Positions 36,364-49,735 of a stretch of DNA of 64,000 nucleotides are shown piece after piece. Made by a program: the position numbers and the translations under genes. Position 1 is the stretch's first letter; each line of letters starts with the position of its first letter. The notes beneath the pieces were generated by a model. That model saw nothing but the letters and a program-made list of their open reading frames with translations, did not search any database and was not told the origin of the DNA. The stretch is from contig NW_026570223.1 of the NCBI RefSeq assembly GCF_019649055.1, positions 2,108,001 to 2,172,000 on the forward strand, in the 5' to 3' direction. Source of the DNA: Paramacrobiotus metropolitanus. Taxonomy: Eukaryota > Tardigrada > Eutardigrada > Parachela > Macrobiotidae.

Positions 36364-37545
36364 CGATGACGACACCTTGCCTGTCTGCCGCCATTAGTGC
36401 AAGTGCAGAATTCTGACAACGTTTGAGTTTAATTTTTGCAGTTTTTAAGGCAGTTTATCACCGCTCGGCACTTAACACCGTTCAGAAGAACCGATAGTTC
36501 CCTTCAAGAACTGGATGATACATTTTCGCTTTGAATTATTTATCACCTCAACTTGCCCAGTATGTTATAAAGATGATCCAAAGGACAAACCGGAATTAAC
36601 TATTAATTATGTACGTGATATTCACTGTTCTTCGGCTTCTAGCCACTATTCCGTTGTGATTCTGATCGTCATATTGACCGCTCGCGGTTGGCTTAGTTTA
36701 CTTGTTTCAAAGTATAGTAAGTACTTTACCGCGCAGTACTGAATCTGATTACGTTATAGTACAATTTTGTTTTTTACTTGATGTGGTAGATGGTGATTGA
36801 TTGTTCATTGAGTTATCCTTGGTCATAGCAGCTCGGAATGAAGTTGCATCCTGATTTTGGGTATCCGTTCATGAGCTCATCCCAGATTTTCTGTTATCTA
36901 TAAACTTTACTGGGACTACACTGGATTGAATTTCGCGCAGTTGGTAAGTAAAACTTTATAAAAGAGAAATAATTACACATAAATAACGTACTTCATACGA
37001 AATTCTACATGAGATAGGTAGCATTGTGTTGACGTGTCTGTTAAAAATGGCTTTCTGGCTTGAATAATAATATCTTTTAGATTCAGTTTTCGTCGTAATA
37101 CAAAAGAAACGCGTCGCTAAATATCACAAGTCATATCCTGCTCATAATCGCGCACAAAGCAAGAATACAGTTTATTCTGATTGTGCAAAATATCCAACAG
37201 AAACAAGAACGTACAAAATGAGATTGCGTACTCTGTACAGATCCCACAAAAAATCATTGGACCAATAATACGGAAACAAAGGAGTATGCTGACATTATTA
37301 ATACTAGTCACAAGAATTTACTACACAAATACTTCACGTTTGATTTTTTTGTTTTGCAACGCGCAGCAATAAAATAAGGCTAACAATAAGCACGGAATAT
37401 ACTTACTAAATACGTATACATGTCGAAATACCAGTAAAACATTCAGCGGGCTCTTCAAAGAACCATTCGTAGTTACTGGAGCATTTTCCTTCTCGAGTAT
37501 TCAATCGTCCCGCTCCGTCTGCACTGCTTCAACAAGTTACGGCGG
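36364..37545. other. Intergenic, no gene seen
   Basis: AT-rich spacer. Plus-strand frames such as 36515-36742 carry no recognisable domain. Likely includes the 3' UTR of the four-TM gene. Confidence 0.4.
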
Positions 37546-39319
37546 TTAAGCCATAACAACAAGACCTTTGCCTCCCATATGCTCGCGTTCGCTGTGCACC
37601 GCAATCAGCGCAAGAATCTGAAAGGTAGCAACAAGCTCAAAATTAACAACGCCCTTGCTTTACGGTAAATGCTAGTAAGACACTCCGGCATAGCAACTTA
37701 CGTTAAAGAAGATCAGTATGCCGAATACAATGATGTTCGCCAGAAACGAAGCTCGAATATCCGCTGGAACCTAATAAAAAAGGCAAACATGTACTTTATT
37801 GTTTATTCATTATTGGTTAATAACGGTGTGCTCACAAGTCAGTGCCGTGACGACAGATAGCATCACAGCTTAAAGTGCAAGAAATCGTTTTTACTGAAAG
37901 CGTGGACCGATAAGGCGCTGGCTTAATAAGAATGCTAGTTTGTCATCGCGAGAAATTAACAAACGACAGAAGCATGGATTCTGCAGATGTGACAGGTTTA
38001 CCTGACTTGAGCTGGCCTCGGTCAATGTGTAGTAGTAGATGTTCCAGCACACGAAGGCGATCTGGTACAGGATATACACCAGGAAGATGATGATCCACAC
38101 GCTCAGCCAGCCCGGGTTATTCTGTAAAGATCACAACCACCGTGAATGCAATACTAAATCAACATTCACGGTCTTACATCATGGTTGACACAACCAAGAG
38201 GTGATCAGTCAACGCACACTAGTATGTCACAAATGTCAATCATGTGAAAACTGAACCGGAAGTTGATACGAGCTAGGGTTCAAGTGTACTGCGCAAAAGG
38301 AAAAATCCCTATTTCTATGGGAATGCCGGCATCTGAGTAGCTTAGCTCTATGATACGAACATACAGTACTCACTCGCGAAGTCCTGACAGCACTGATAGG
38401 CAAGTCAGACCGCAAGACGAGGAAAACAGCACAACAGACACGCCTTAGCGTTGCCAGGAAACAACATCACAAGAAACCCGAAAACGTATTTGCCAAAATT
38501 GTAAACAGAACTAGTAGCTACTGCCTACCGTATCCTACTGTCATCCTATATTCAATTTAAAAGCTACTTACTCCACTTCGGAAACATTTTGGATTGAAAA
38601 ATAACATAAAGCTTTACTACTCTAGTGTTACAAAATTAAATTGCGCCGCGCTAATATATTATTATTTATATTACCGAACACTGGTAATACTTACGGGTTA
38701 CCGTTTACCAGTTAGACTATTCAGTGTAATTGTTAGTACTTACTTAATAACATGAAAGCTACAGCATTTCAAAAACGCAGGGATTTGCAAATTGCAGATA
38801 CAAATTCAGCAATCATTTTTATACGAGCAGTCTGCAAAGTTGAGTGCAAACTAGCAGAGAAAAATTACTGATCGTAATTACCTCGTTTGCCAATGTCTAT
38901 ATACGGTATACGTAATTTTGCCGACATCCGTATACGGTTTAATTTCACTAAAACTACATGCACCTTCAACAATCCAATTATCAGAGCGATTGCCGCGATA
39001 AACAGGAAAACCGCTCCAATAAAGCTGATGATGCGTGACCAGGCGATGTACGTGGGAACGACCCAATAGTCATGGACATTGAACACCAACAGAAGGATGG
39101 CCAGGGCCTGAAAATGCAGAATATATTTCATATTTCTCCTTCAATAATTATTAATTTTAACACAATAAAGTCAGTTCGAGTAGTTAAATTGCATAACGAT
39201 TTGCCAAACCGTATCATTTGGTTAAGTCGCGCAGTCGGTATACTTACGAAGGTGTAGAATGCTGCAAAAAAGCAGCCTGTCTTCAGAGAGCACAGCAGAC
39301 AGGATTTTATCAGACCCAT
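37546..39319 (-). CDS. Four-transmembrane small protein (LAPTM/tetraspan-like)
   Basis: Five phase-0 exons can be joined. 39248-39319 is MGLIKSCLLCSLKTGC... (start chosen as the first Met). About 38971-39110 begins ALAILLLVFNVHDYW and holds TM1-TM2 (IISFIGAVFLFIAAIALIIG). About 37998-38120 is NNPGWLSVWIIIFLVYILYQ (TM3). About 37700-37771 is VPADIRASFLANIIVFGILI (TM4). The last exon is ILALIAVHSEREHMGGKG, ending TAA at 37546-37548. It is about 160 residues, with short N- and C-termini that are probably cytosolic. The KTGC start followed by a first TM, and the four-helix layout, resemble LAPTM4/MTP-type endolysosomal proteins and related insect families; this is inferred from topology, not sequence identity. 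Introns of several hundred bases separate exons 2 and 3. Confidence 0.75.
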
Positions 39320-39762
39320 TTTTGCGGATTGGTTTGAGAATGAGATTATTCTTCAGGGTATCACGAATGCAGTTCTAGTGGTTCATAAAATAACGATCTC
39401 ACTTTGAATTTTGCGTAGCACAACTGTTACAGTAATAATGAAAATCCCAAAAGTGAAAATTTCAAGGAAACAGGAAACAGCATTAAATTGCTACTAAATT
39501 GTAAAAGTTCGACGCGGAATAATTTGCACACTGGCCCTTGCCCCATGGCTAGCTCTGTATGGACGGGATTGTTATCGGAAACCGGATCGCTCGCCTTTGA
39601 TTGGATCCGGTCATACAACTCCACCTCCCGTTCATGTGGGGATTTACCATTGTTGTACGCTTTTATGTGTCCACACGGCTCAGGGTGAGATGCAAAGTGC
39701 AGGCCGGAATGCAAATTCCTGCATGATTAAGGGGCTCCGAGCACAGTAACCATACAGTAGCT

Positions 39763-40445
39763 AGACTCGAAAGGCACTTTAAATGCGTTCTGTACGATAC
39801 AGAGCCGGAAGTTCTGTAATTTTTCGATCACACCCCCCTACCTCTGATTGGACGGCCGAGTTAAAGTGTTCTGTATCTAAAAGGAACTCTCCTAGCTCCG
39901 TTACGATACAGAACTCGCATTTCTTGCTACGTCAAAGTTATTTTAGATGTGGGTGCACAGTCCGCTGTACGTCCAAGTCCTATTTTTAATTTTCAAGTTT
40001 TGAGGGTGTAATTAAAGGGAGTTTAATTGTTTCTATCGAATCAACATTCCAGTTCTGCTGTGTTCACTGATTTTAGCTGCCTCCGACTGTGCATGTTTGA
40101 ATTTGTATCGTGGCAACAAGCAGCTTCGCCATAGCCGTCAGCGCGAGGAATACCTCAGCGTACTTTACATGCAATGGCCTTTCGCTTCTTCACCAGTCGT
40201 TTGATTTCTTAACTTAACAAAACTTCAGATCGCCAGAAAAACAGAAAGGAAACTGCCACAAAATTGTTGTGAAAATGAATAAATCGTTGACCAATTCAAC
40301 TGCGGTAACTGGGCGCTTTAGAAACCGTGGTCTCGTTGCTCTGTAACGCTCTATAAGATTCAGCGCTGTACCATTGGTAGATTCACTTTTACAGAACTCC
40401 CGGCTCTGTATCTTACAGAACACATTTAAAGTCCGTTTCGAGTAG
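39763..40445. mobile_element. MITE-like element, about 680 bp, with about 55-bp terminal inverted repeats
   Basis: The left end near 39763 (ACTCGAAAGGCACTTTAAAT, then TTCTGTACGATACAGAGCCGG) matches the reverse complement of the right end near 40445 with few mismatches. Internal copies of the CGATACAGAAC motif occur around 39900. No transposase frame. Ends are set by loss of similarity; a target-site duplication is not certain. Confidence 0.75.
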
Positions 40446-40478
40446 TACTAGTAGCGTTGCGAACTTCACTTGTGATTA

Positions 40479-41390
40479 TTACAAAGGACATTCCAAAAAT
40501 GATTTTCCCTACTTTGTATCTCCCTTCAAAAACGCATTCAGCTTTTATTAGCCATATTGTTAGAAAAGTCCTTCACTAAGGAACCGAAACAAAACATAAC
40601 TCACCTAAACTCCACTAAAACAGAAAAAAACTGCGGAGAAAACCATGAAGGGTCTTACGCACTTTTTCCCGTGATTTCCGCGGACTAATTTTGCAATTTT
40701 TCTCAATCGCCTCGCCAACTTTTTGAGAAACACAAAATGTGGTAACGTTAGAAATTCTTTCTTCTAACAAAAGAAATTTTAAAATAAAATGATGTGGTCC
40801 ATCCGCTTTTGAGGGAAAATTGAAAGTGTCTGGGAGTAGGTACCAAAAACAGAAAGCTTCTTAGCTTCCTTACGGTAAAAAAGTGACAAAATTCATTAAA
40901 AAATTTATTTGTGCCGGTGAGAAGTAAACTTCTTCTTCTTTGGTATCTTAGGTGCGCACGAGTGGCCATAAAATGCGTTTTCTTTTAATACATGGAACGA
41001 TGTATTCACAGAAGCGAGAAGGCTAAAAACCGAGAACTTTGGTGTCCTACAAAAAATAAATGTTTACCTCAAACTCGGAGCTTTTCAAAGCGTTCTGCTA
41101 ACTTCGTAATAACACTAACACTATTTGCAGTTGATACTTAAAAGTAATCGTCGAAATAATTTCAAAGACGAAACTGAAAATAAAAGAATGATTTCCAAAA
41201 GGACCTGAAAAACTGCAAACGTACCTCAAGGATTTCGGTTTTTCGTTTTCCCTATTCTTCACCGAAACCTTTAATTGTCGTTTCCTCGGATAGGTTACAT
41301 AATGGTTTATCCAAGAAAAAACATATCATTTCTGCTGACGGAGAGGTAAAACAGGGAAAATTATTTTTGGAATGTCCTTTGTATCTACAG
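40479..41390. mobile_element. MITE-like element, about 910 bp, with about 30-bp terminal inverted repeats
   Basis: ACAAAGGACATTCCAAAAAT at about 40479 is matched by the reverse complement at about 41390, continuing through ATTTTCCCT. The interior is AT-rich and non-coding. It lies next to the previous element, so this intergenic space is a transposon landing zone. Confidence 0.7.
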
Positions 41391-42412
41391 AAGTTTTTTT
41401 CACACTGGCTTTGCAGACCCTTCCAGACGAACTTACGCTCTGTTTTTAGACGAACTTATGCTCCCGATTTTTAAGTACTTACTTGTTAACAATAAAATGC
41501 CAGACAGTTTGAGTACAGTATTAATTGTACCACTACATTTGTAGAGTTGCACTTGAAGAATGCGGAGGCATTCACTTGCCGGCTCTGTTATAAAGCGATT
41601 AATTTCGATGTTGTTATTACAATAAACCAAAACACTCATACTTCGCCCATTTTCTTTCGGAAAAGGGCGGCATGCCAGCTTGCCAGATTTCGTTTTTACG
41701 CCAGTTTTAATTAGTACTCTTAGAAAGAAAGAAAAGAGTTTAAAAGACCTGGGGACTTTTCACTTTTTGGTACAAGTGTTAAAAAGTGATTCAACTGTTA
41801 TGATGTTATCGTTATTGTTTTTACATGTATGATGTTTTTATTTAGATGTTATCGTTATTGTTTTTACATTGCCCATAAGTACTGTACGTTTATATTTGGA
41901 TTCTTAAAGTTGTACGAGTACTATTACGAGTTAGTAGGTGTTACTTTATACAGTACTTAAATCAGTTAAATGAATATGGTATTCTAGGGGCATTACACCG
42001 AAACAGTTGTCACAAAATCTGATAAGGAGTTTATTGTTAACGTCCATAACTTATGTAAGTACATATCTATATTTATAATAATCATAATATTTATATTTAT
42101 AACATGCTTTCTGAAACCAGACAAAGAATGAACTAAGTTAAACATTTACTGTAAAAGTTAAAAACTAACAATAAGCATGCGGCATAACTACACACAAACA
42201 GAAGAAGCTACGATTACTAACAAAAATAACAATCGACAACAACTAACGCTTTACGACCAATGACACATAAAGAACTACCGAAAAATGGACCACAGAAGTA
42301 AATACTAATTCTACCGACCACATTCCAACAGTATATGCTACTGCAACACAACTATACCATGCCAAGTCACCTAATTACCGTATTTACAGAACATTCCAGG
42401 TACTACACTTCG
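41391..42412. other. Intergenic, with a short direct repeat
   Basis: The 25-base unit GATGTTATCGTTATTG(TTTTTACAT) occurs at about 41802 and again at about 41843. Otherwise AT-rich spacer and the presumed 3' UTR of the SMAD4 gene. No exon seen. Confidence 0.5.
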
Positions 42413-45400
42413 TTAGAACAGTTCGCCACTCCGCGCTTCCGGTAGGGGAACATTACGCAGTACTTCATCCAGTAACTGCAGGGCACGGTTTAGGTGGATC
42501 TCGATCCAGCAGGGTGTCTCCTTGATAGTCTTCCGATTGTAATCTGGGCCCCAGCCTTTGACGAAGCTCAGACGAATCATGCACAGACGACGGAGATCAT
42601 CGGCACCAATCCCGCCGCCCACTGTGCGATTCCCGGCGGCATCGCTGGGCGACACAGCGGCAGTTTGAGCCTGCACCACAGCCTGGGCTAATCCCACCTT
42701 AAATCAAAACAACGATAATCATCTTTTTACCGAAAAATGTTTCGAAAATATGAGCACTCGATCAGCGTTTTCAGACAAATAATAAAATTTTTTTATTTGA
42801 AAACAATTCAGTTTCTTTATAGTGTGTGTGCCGGCGCCGTTGGGTGCTGTTACTGCGGAAAGACTGGCAGCCGTTTGCTTATGCCTCTGCGCTGCCGGTA
42901 AAACTCGGCACCAGTTCTGTCGGCACCACTGAACCGGAAGCGAGGACACCGGAGTTCAGTTTCCGCGCGTGCAGCAACAACATAGGGAGGGGTAATCTTG
43001 AAGAAGCCACTCAGTATCAAAACATAAGGCCGCATTTTAGTGATCTATTAAGTGCCAATAAGCTTCGCGCTTTTTTTTCTGCCGGTAGTGGCAGGAACAG
43101 AACTGAAAAGAGCCGCTGTTGCAAATTTATAACCAATAAATTGAAAGGTGGTGGCAGTAGCCAAAAGGGCGTGTGAAAAGGCGTGACAACAGTTAAAGGG
43201 GGTGTCTGTTTCATTGAAAAAAGGGGGTGACAACAGTCAAAAGGTCGTGTAGGGGGTGACAATAGCTATTTCCTTCATTATATACGTACTCAGTTGCAAA
43301 AAATTATACTGTAATTCTCTACTAGTAGCCGTAACAAGTTAAGCCAGAACTAGTTACACAGGAATAGCAGAATTACAGAAAACAATGTGATGGGTAAAAC
43401 AATACGAGCTACCTGTTGAAGCATTTGATGATAACACTGGCGCAGATCAAACACTTTCAGTAAGGGCGCATGAGGATGTATTTTATGTACAGCATCGCCA
43501 GGAGCACGGCCAGCTTCTCGATCCAAATAGTAACTCTGTACAAAGACGCTGTAGTCCCCTAAACAGCTCAACCACACACTTCCGTCAGGTTTGGTGGCAA
43601 TCTCAATTCCCCGGCCAATATGCAGGCGAGCCTTTTCCACCACTGGAGTCCGATGGACGTTTGTCAGCGGACCCAGACAGAAACGATTCTGATGGCCAGG
43701 ATCAACATATCCATCAACGTATGCGGTTGTGTATGCCGATCGCACTTTGAATGTTTCTCCCACCTGAACGACGCAAATGTGAACTGTCCATATTCAGCAA
43801 AACGTTATTACGTAGTGTCACACTATTATGATCTTTTACGCATAGCAATTAGGTATGCTAATCAGATTCAAAACTGTTGCCTTGTACTTTGCAGATTTCG
43901 AACTAAACAATAAACACGTTATTTATGCCTTTTATCACTTTTTTGGGAAATTGAGAACAGTAAAAAAAAGGTGCGCAAGCTCATTTCAGCAGATTTTGAA
44001 TTCGAGTAAGTAATTTACTCGGATAATGAATTTTACGTGTTGTTTATTCTTAGGTTCAAAATGAAACTCTGGAACTGTCTCAGTCCAGCCGTTGAATTCG
44101 AATTATGCTGAACGCTCGCACCGGGATATCAATGGACATCAACACAATAGAGCATATGCCCGAGCCAAAATTTTCAACAAAGGTCAGTCCTTGCCGCTGT
44201 AACTGTTCACAATTTCAAATCATTCTACAGTTAACCGTTAATGCACTATACACTAGTACAATACAACACCGCCAAACGTACCAAAATGCATACGTTTTAG
44301 CAAACCAGCACAGCAGTGAGAGCACCTTGCGACACCAACCTGTTGATCCATTTCAAAATAGGCAATCGTGCACCAGAACTCAGGCATTGACTGCGTCATG
44401 ATGGCGTTCTGGAAGCGAGCATCTTCCCACATCTGCTGTTGTTGAGCACGCAAATGCGGAATCATGGGATCGGCCAATTCCAGGGCCACAGCACTGTTTT
44501 GGCTTGACACTGTCCAGTAGCCCGGTGAGAGCGGCGGCCCAACAAGGCCGGTGCCGCTCGGTGGGAACAGTTGTTCAGAGGATGTCGGCGACATGGCGTG
44601 GCTGGACTGGCCGTGTGGAGAGTGATCGTAGCGGGGCATTGAGGGGTGTGGAGCTAAATTGGCCGTTGGTTTGCGACTTTCGGACGTACTAGACTGCACC
44701 GACAGGATGGAGTTCTCCCTGCACATAAAGGATCACATGTACCGTGGTGCACTCGAGCCGCTCCAATAAAAGAGCCGCCAGTTAAAACGCTTTGGCTCTG
44801 TTGATCTGTGTTTGTCTCCTTTTGCGTTCTTTCAACTTATGTATTAAGATTGTTATCCATAGTTTTGGGGACAGATTGTCCGGCAACGCCCGTTTCTGGG
44901 CTGCAGTATATATAATAGCATAGGTTACGTTCTTACATTTTCAGCATTTTGTAAGACTGGTACAGGAAGAAAAATTCTTACGAGCTTACGCGAATTATCC
45001 AAATGCGTGCTAACGCAAGTTTGCTTTTTGAATTCATCACACAGCCAACAGAAAGGTAACCACTGCCAGCAGATTATCAGAGACACTGGAATTCGTCAGA
45101 AAACACCACCAACATTCAGTACTGACCTCGGACGCGTGGGAGACGCCAGGTCGAACAGACCCGATGATCCGGAAGCATGTGCCGACGTCGGTGGTTCATG
45201 GCTTTCATAGCCATCATCGTCACCCTGTCCCTGTTGCTGCATTCCCAAACCACCCAAGGATAAATCAATGCCGGGAGACACTACGCGTTCGTAGTGATAC
45301 GGATTGACGCAGACGTTATCAAGTTTCAGGTCGAAGGCAAACTGGCAACCTTGCACATGCTTCAGTTCGTTCTTGTGCACATCAGGCCACCGCCATATCC

Positions 45401-48400
45401 TAACAAAATGGAAAAACTGACAAAGTCATAAAAGTTAAAACGAAAACCCCTTAAAAAAATTCACTAAAATACGAAGCATAAGTTGAGTTATAAGCTTCTA
45501 CATAAGTTGAATTATACACAATGCATACGTTAGCCGCACTAACAAGTGACAACAACTCTTCCTTTCATCAAAAGGTTACGGCAACAAGCGGCAGAAAGTC
45601 CAGCCCGTTGTGAAAGAAAGCGAAATATCTGCGGTATAAGGAACGCATTTCTTCTGGAATTTTCGTTACTGCAACAGTGGCATTCGAGGTGCCTGGAAAG
45701 CGGAAACATGCACTACACGCCCGATGCGTCTAAGGCTGTCACCATGCCAAAATTTTTGGAATGTACTTTTCTCGTGAGCCTCAGTCGATATTCGTTTCGA
45801 TCACAATAGTTATTTCGATTATTTTATACCACTAGTTTAACTGTGTAAGTAATAAAATAATTAACACGTATTCGAATGCTGCATCTGTAATAAGAGCCGC
45901 ATTATTAAGTGTAAACTAATTGTGTTTTTATTGTCTTTTTTTGGGATGATTTTAATTACGGCAACTGTCAATCATTCTTTAAGGATTAGTCGGATTACTG
46001 ATGAACAAGAATCAATGGTTGTTAAGGTATCGCTCTAGCTGCTAGCACATTTTTATTGTACGCTGCAAACGCAGTTTTGATCAGTCTTCGAAATAAATCT
46101 GAATTTTCTTTATAAAGTTTTTTGAAACACGAAACGTTGTTATAAATTACACACCGCTGATTTGTGATAATTTTGTTCATGCAGATGTCGATGATGTCAA
46201 GAGCGGAAAACGAGCTGTGGCGGTACACATATGGTCGTGTCACCCGTATGGGCCGTATGGACTCATCAGGATGAAAAAATTATTTGTTCTTCAAACATGT
46301 ACAATGGACGACAAAAAGAAGTTGAAATCGACCGTTCGGTGCGCGGTCGCGCCCCATGAACTTCTTTTTGTCGTTCACTGTAAGTGCAATATTTGAATAT
46401 TGTACTTCGAAGTAACTGAATAAGGTATTATTACCACGTTATCTATTCTTGAGTTACTGTACTAAACTTACTTAAACGGTAATGGTTTAATTATCCGTAT
46501 ATTTCACACTTTATCTGTATTCTGTAAATCACAGATCATTTTCATAAATTACCGGCACTATTAGACTATTCGAGTTGAAACAGAACGGTTCTCATCCTCA
46601 TTTAAATTCTACAGATGTACATATTGGATTTGGCGCGCGTTCTGAAAACAAAATTTTGACTGATTTTCAAACCAGAACAAGTACAATATCGCGGACCAGA
46701 GCGCACGCTACAATTTATTAGCTTACTGACAAATGATTTATTAATAAATAGCTGTGCCAGGCAATTAAACCGTATTCCCAGTAGCTACTGATACTAATGC
46801 TATTTTATTGTAAAACACCTGTGCTCAAACATTTTGCAACGTAAAAATACAAGCATCATAGCACATAATTTCCACGGGAAACATCAAAATTGTCGTGAAA
46901 CCATTAATGAGCATTTAAGAAACCTTGATGACCAATTGCACTTACCCAGCCTGCATCAACAAGAGAGAAAAACATCTCCAACAAGACCAAAGCTGGTGAT
47001 GCTGCAGTATTATAATATAACGTCAACCCTTTGCAGACAAACCCATTTTCTGAGTTTTTTTGAGATAGCATATACAATCAGTCGATAAACTGCCTATAAG
47101 TTTCAATGTGCTGATTTGGCTAAACTCAGAAACCGGCACACTACACTTTCAAATCTCACTTCATTCTAGAAACAATCACAGAATCTATTGCCGCTACCAG
47201 AATGATACCACGAAAAGTCAACTAGACTAATGTGATAGGACGATGAGATAGATTCGTCATGGAGTACATGGTTATTTGGATAAATTCAAATTAATCATCG
47301 AACAAAAACAATTTCTACCGTACCCAATCAGCGCATTTGGTTGCACTACTGAAAAATCTGCAGAAGCATGCGATGATGTGACTAAAACTTGAGTAATCCA
47401 TGAATTCTAAATAAACACTGAATCAAAAAATGTAAACCGAAAAAACTGAAGGGATGAATTTTTTTACCGAATATAAACGGCTTTCTGCAGTTGAAAAATT
47501 TCCCCCAAAAGGGTCGAGCCTCGTATTTTTCATAAGATTAATAACACGCGCGTAAATTTTCTTAAAGAAAGCTACCAAACAATACTGAAGGTCAAAAACG
47601 GTACTTCTACAAAAATATTTATATATTATATAGTCATTTGTGTACAGACTGTATAACCGATAACGTATCATTCTGACTTGCTCATACAATCCCCCTTTTT
47701 AGTTTACACAGGCATTTAAAGCGCAAGTAGTACGGCCAACACTGGTGTCAATGGTCATTACAGGGCTCCCGTAAAATAATTTCATATTTTATGATTGCTT
47801 CTCTCAAATTTGTGTTCAGTACCTTGAATAGATCACATGCGGGAAAACCTTCCGACCAGCCACCTGAAATTTGAAAAAGCAGTGGTTTAGTAAAGTTATC
47901 AAGTTGATGGTACCAAAAGAAGTCTCGAAAAATGTAAATCAACAGCTAAGTCCGGCGATTTTAATAACTTTGTGTGAAACGCATAACACTTGGTATAAAT
48001 CTGATTATCGTAACTGTACTAAAACAGAGTATCCCAGCATACTGTACTCCAGATTAAATTAAAGGATGTACTGAATACTAAATTTAATCATGCAGAAACA
48101 TTTCAGTTATCGCAGCGAATTCTGCCAAATGATCTCAAACAATTAAGGCTTTATCAAAAATTGAAACGATCTGAAAAACCTGCCAGATTATTGTTTCTCA
48201 TTAGGCATTACTCATTTTACCTGAAGTCGTCCATCCAGCGTACGAGGAATGGTAGCGCATTTGGTAACATGATTCCCACTGCTGGTGATGGCCATAATCA
48301 GTCCGTCCAGCTCGTCTGGCTTATCTTTGAGCTTCTTAACCAGACTCTCAATGGCGCGCTTCGTGAAGCTTTCCGACTCACCACCTTGACGATGGCACAT

Positions 48401-48484
48401 CAGATTATGCACGATACTGATGCAGGCGTCCGCCGAGGACGCTGGCGAAGTGGCGTTCGCTGATCCGGACGTCGATCCCGTCAT
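42413..48484 (-). CDS. SMAD4: SMAD4 (co-SMAD), six exons, 530 residues
   Basis: Common mediator of TGF-beta/BMP signalling; it trimerises with receptor-activated SMADs and binds DNA in the nucleus. Exons 48221-48484, 47823-47863, 45127-45399, 44340-44718, 43413-43763 and 42413-42697 join in phase (1,593 bases). MH1 (about residues 20-150) has [56 protein letters not shown] and [18 protein letters not shown], including the zinc-binding Cys/His and DNA hairpin. A Ser/Pro/Gln-rich linker follows. MH2 starts near [18 protein letters not shown], with [50 protein letters not shown] and [12 protein letters not shown], a Gln/Ala stretch, and [35 protein letters not shown]. The C-terminus lacks the SSxS phospho-motif, as in co-SMADs. 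The start is the first Met of the open exon. Confidence 0.97.
43140..43270. repeat. Degenerate G-rich minisatellite in a SMAD4 intron
   Basis: Imperfect copies of a unit like GGGGGTGACAACAGTCAAAA recur three to four times between 43140 and 43270, in the intron between the last two exons. Copies vary by small indels. Confidence 0.7.
46302..46380. mobile_element. 79-bp Tc1/mariner-type mini-MITE in a SMAD4 intron, flanked by TA
   Basis: The left end CAATGGACGACAAAAAGAAG and right end CTTCTTTTTGTCGTTCACTG are inverted repeats of about 23 bp. TA lies directly outside each end (46300-46301 and 46381-46382), the target duplication expected for Tc1/mariner insertion. About 30 GC-rich bases (GGTGCGCGGTCGCGCC) form the loop. 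No coding capacity. Confidence 0.8.
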
Positions 48485-48976
48485 CTTTGCTCACGTTTGC
48501 GGAATCTGAAAGGGCATCAGAAACACGGAGATGTCTGCAAAACAACAACAAAAGTACAAAACTGCTGAATTTTTCACCCGTAACGGGCTGGTAAAGCCAT
48601 CAGATCGATGCTATGGGGAACGGGGATGGCTGTACTCTACCGAAACTCGATTCCTTTTATGCTACGATACACGCGCAAGCAGATCCCGAATCCCCACGAT
48701 CATTCAGAGCTTCCAGATTCCGGGATCAATGAAGCGAAAAATCCATGCAAATTAAAACTACCTATACGAGTACAGTTCACGTGCAGTCGTGTATTGCGAA
48801 ACTATAATAGTCACCAGGAAAAATTTAATACTTTATCTCATAAACAGACCCTTAGATACTTGATAAAATCTGTAAAAGATTATTAATAACGTTAAAAATC
48901 TTCAAAAAAATAAAAAGGAATAATCGCAAAGTCGCAAACTAATCAAAGATTACAATCCAAATAAAACAACTCCAAA

Positions 48977-49036
48977 ATGGATCGAATGGATCAGTTCTCA
49001 CGCGATGCATTCACTGCATTGACTTCCGCTATCGAC
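48977..49036 (+). CDS. Possible host first coding exon interrupted by the MULE A end
   Basis: A start codon opens MDRMDQFSRDAFTALTSAID, which runs straight into ACGTGAGTCTG, the A-type transposon terminus. The terminus supplies a consensus GTGAGT donor after GAC. Either a host gene's first exon was hit by the element, or this is chance. No matching downstream exon was found beyond the far end of the element. Weak call. Confidence 0.3.
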
Positions 49037-49735
49037 GTGAGTCTGTGCTCTGATCCAATCCTGCTGGAGGGTTGGGATCTGAGTTATTCACCTAATTCGG
49101 TTCATTTTGTGCACTTAGCGTCTCGTGCTCTCTACAGCAATTACACCTCCACTCTCGTATGAAATCCATTGGAAATTGTGGCTGTGGAGTCTAAGTTTGT
49201 GATCAAACAAGCTAAAATCAAAGTTTTTTACTTAGGATCTCCAAATAAAAGTCATTGCCGAATGCCGACTACCTAATCAAATTTTTAAATTGTAATTGTA
49301 AATTCGCATTTTCAGATTAGTTCTTATCCAAATGTGAGGAACTCAACAGTGATCCACAAATCTGCATTCACTATTGCACTTAGTGCACTACATATTTTAC
49401 CTTGACTGTGCTAGAATTTTCACTGAAAAAAAAATCCATACAAGGCTACCAAACGGACGATGCATCAGCTCAAGCCTCACAGTATTTATAAAGTTAGTCC
49501 ACGCAATCAAATTTTATAACTGTGGGTTTTTTCCAAACCAATTAAACGGACATTGCAGATCACGCCTGCACAAATAAGAACGCCAGAAACTACAAAATGG
49601 GCTTGAAAACGAAAATATAACTTACAACCTCCAGTAAATTAAAACTTTTAACGATACTAACGTGTGCACTCGGGTTAAAACTTCGATTTTGACTAACATG
49701 ATCACTAAGGTTTATATTCAGTTATTAACTAATGG
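49035..49735 (+). repeat. A-type MULE terminal region
   Basis: Near-identical to 8286-8990 (+), and its outer part to the reverse complement of 9685-10142. It contains the terminus, a CTCTCTACAG/CAATTACACC splice-acceptor-like site about 100 bases in, and AT-rich subterminal sequence. Apart from the host-exon frame running in from 48977, it has no open frame of note. Confidence 0.9.
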
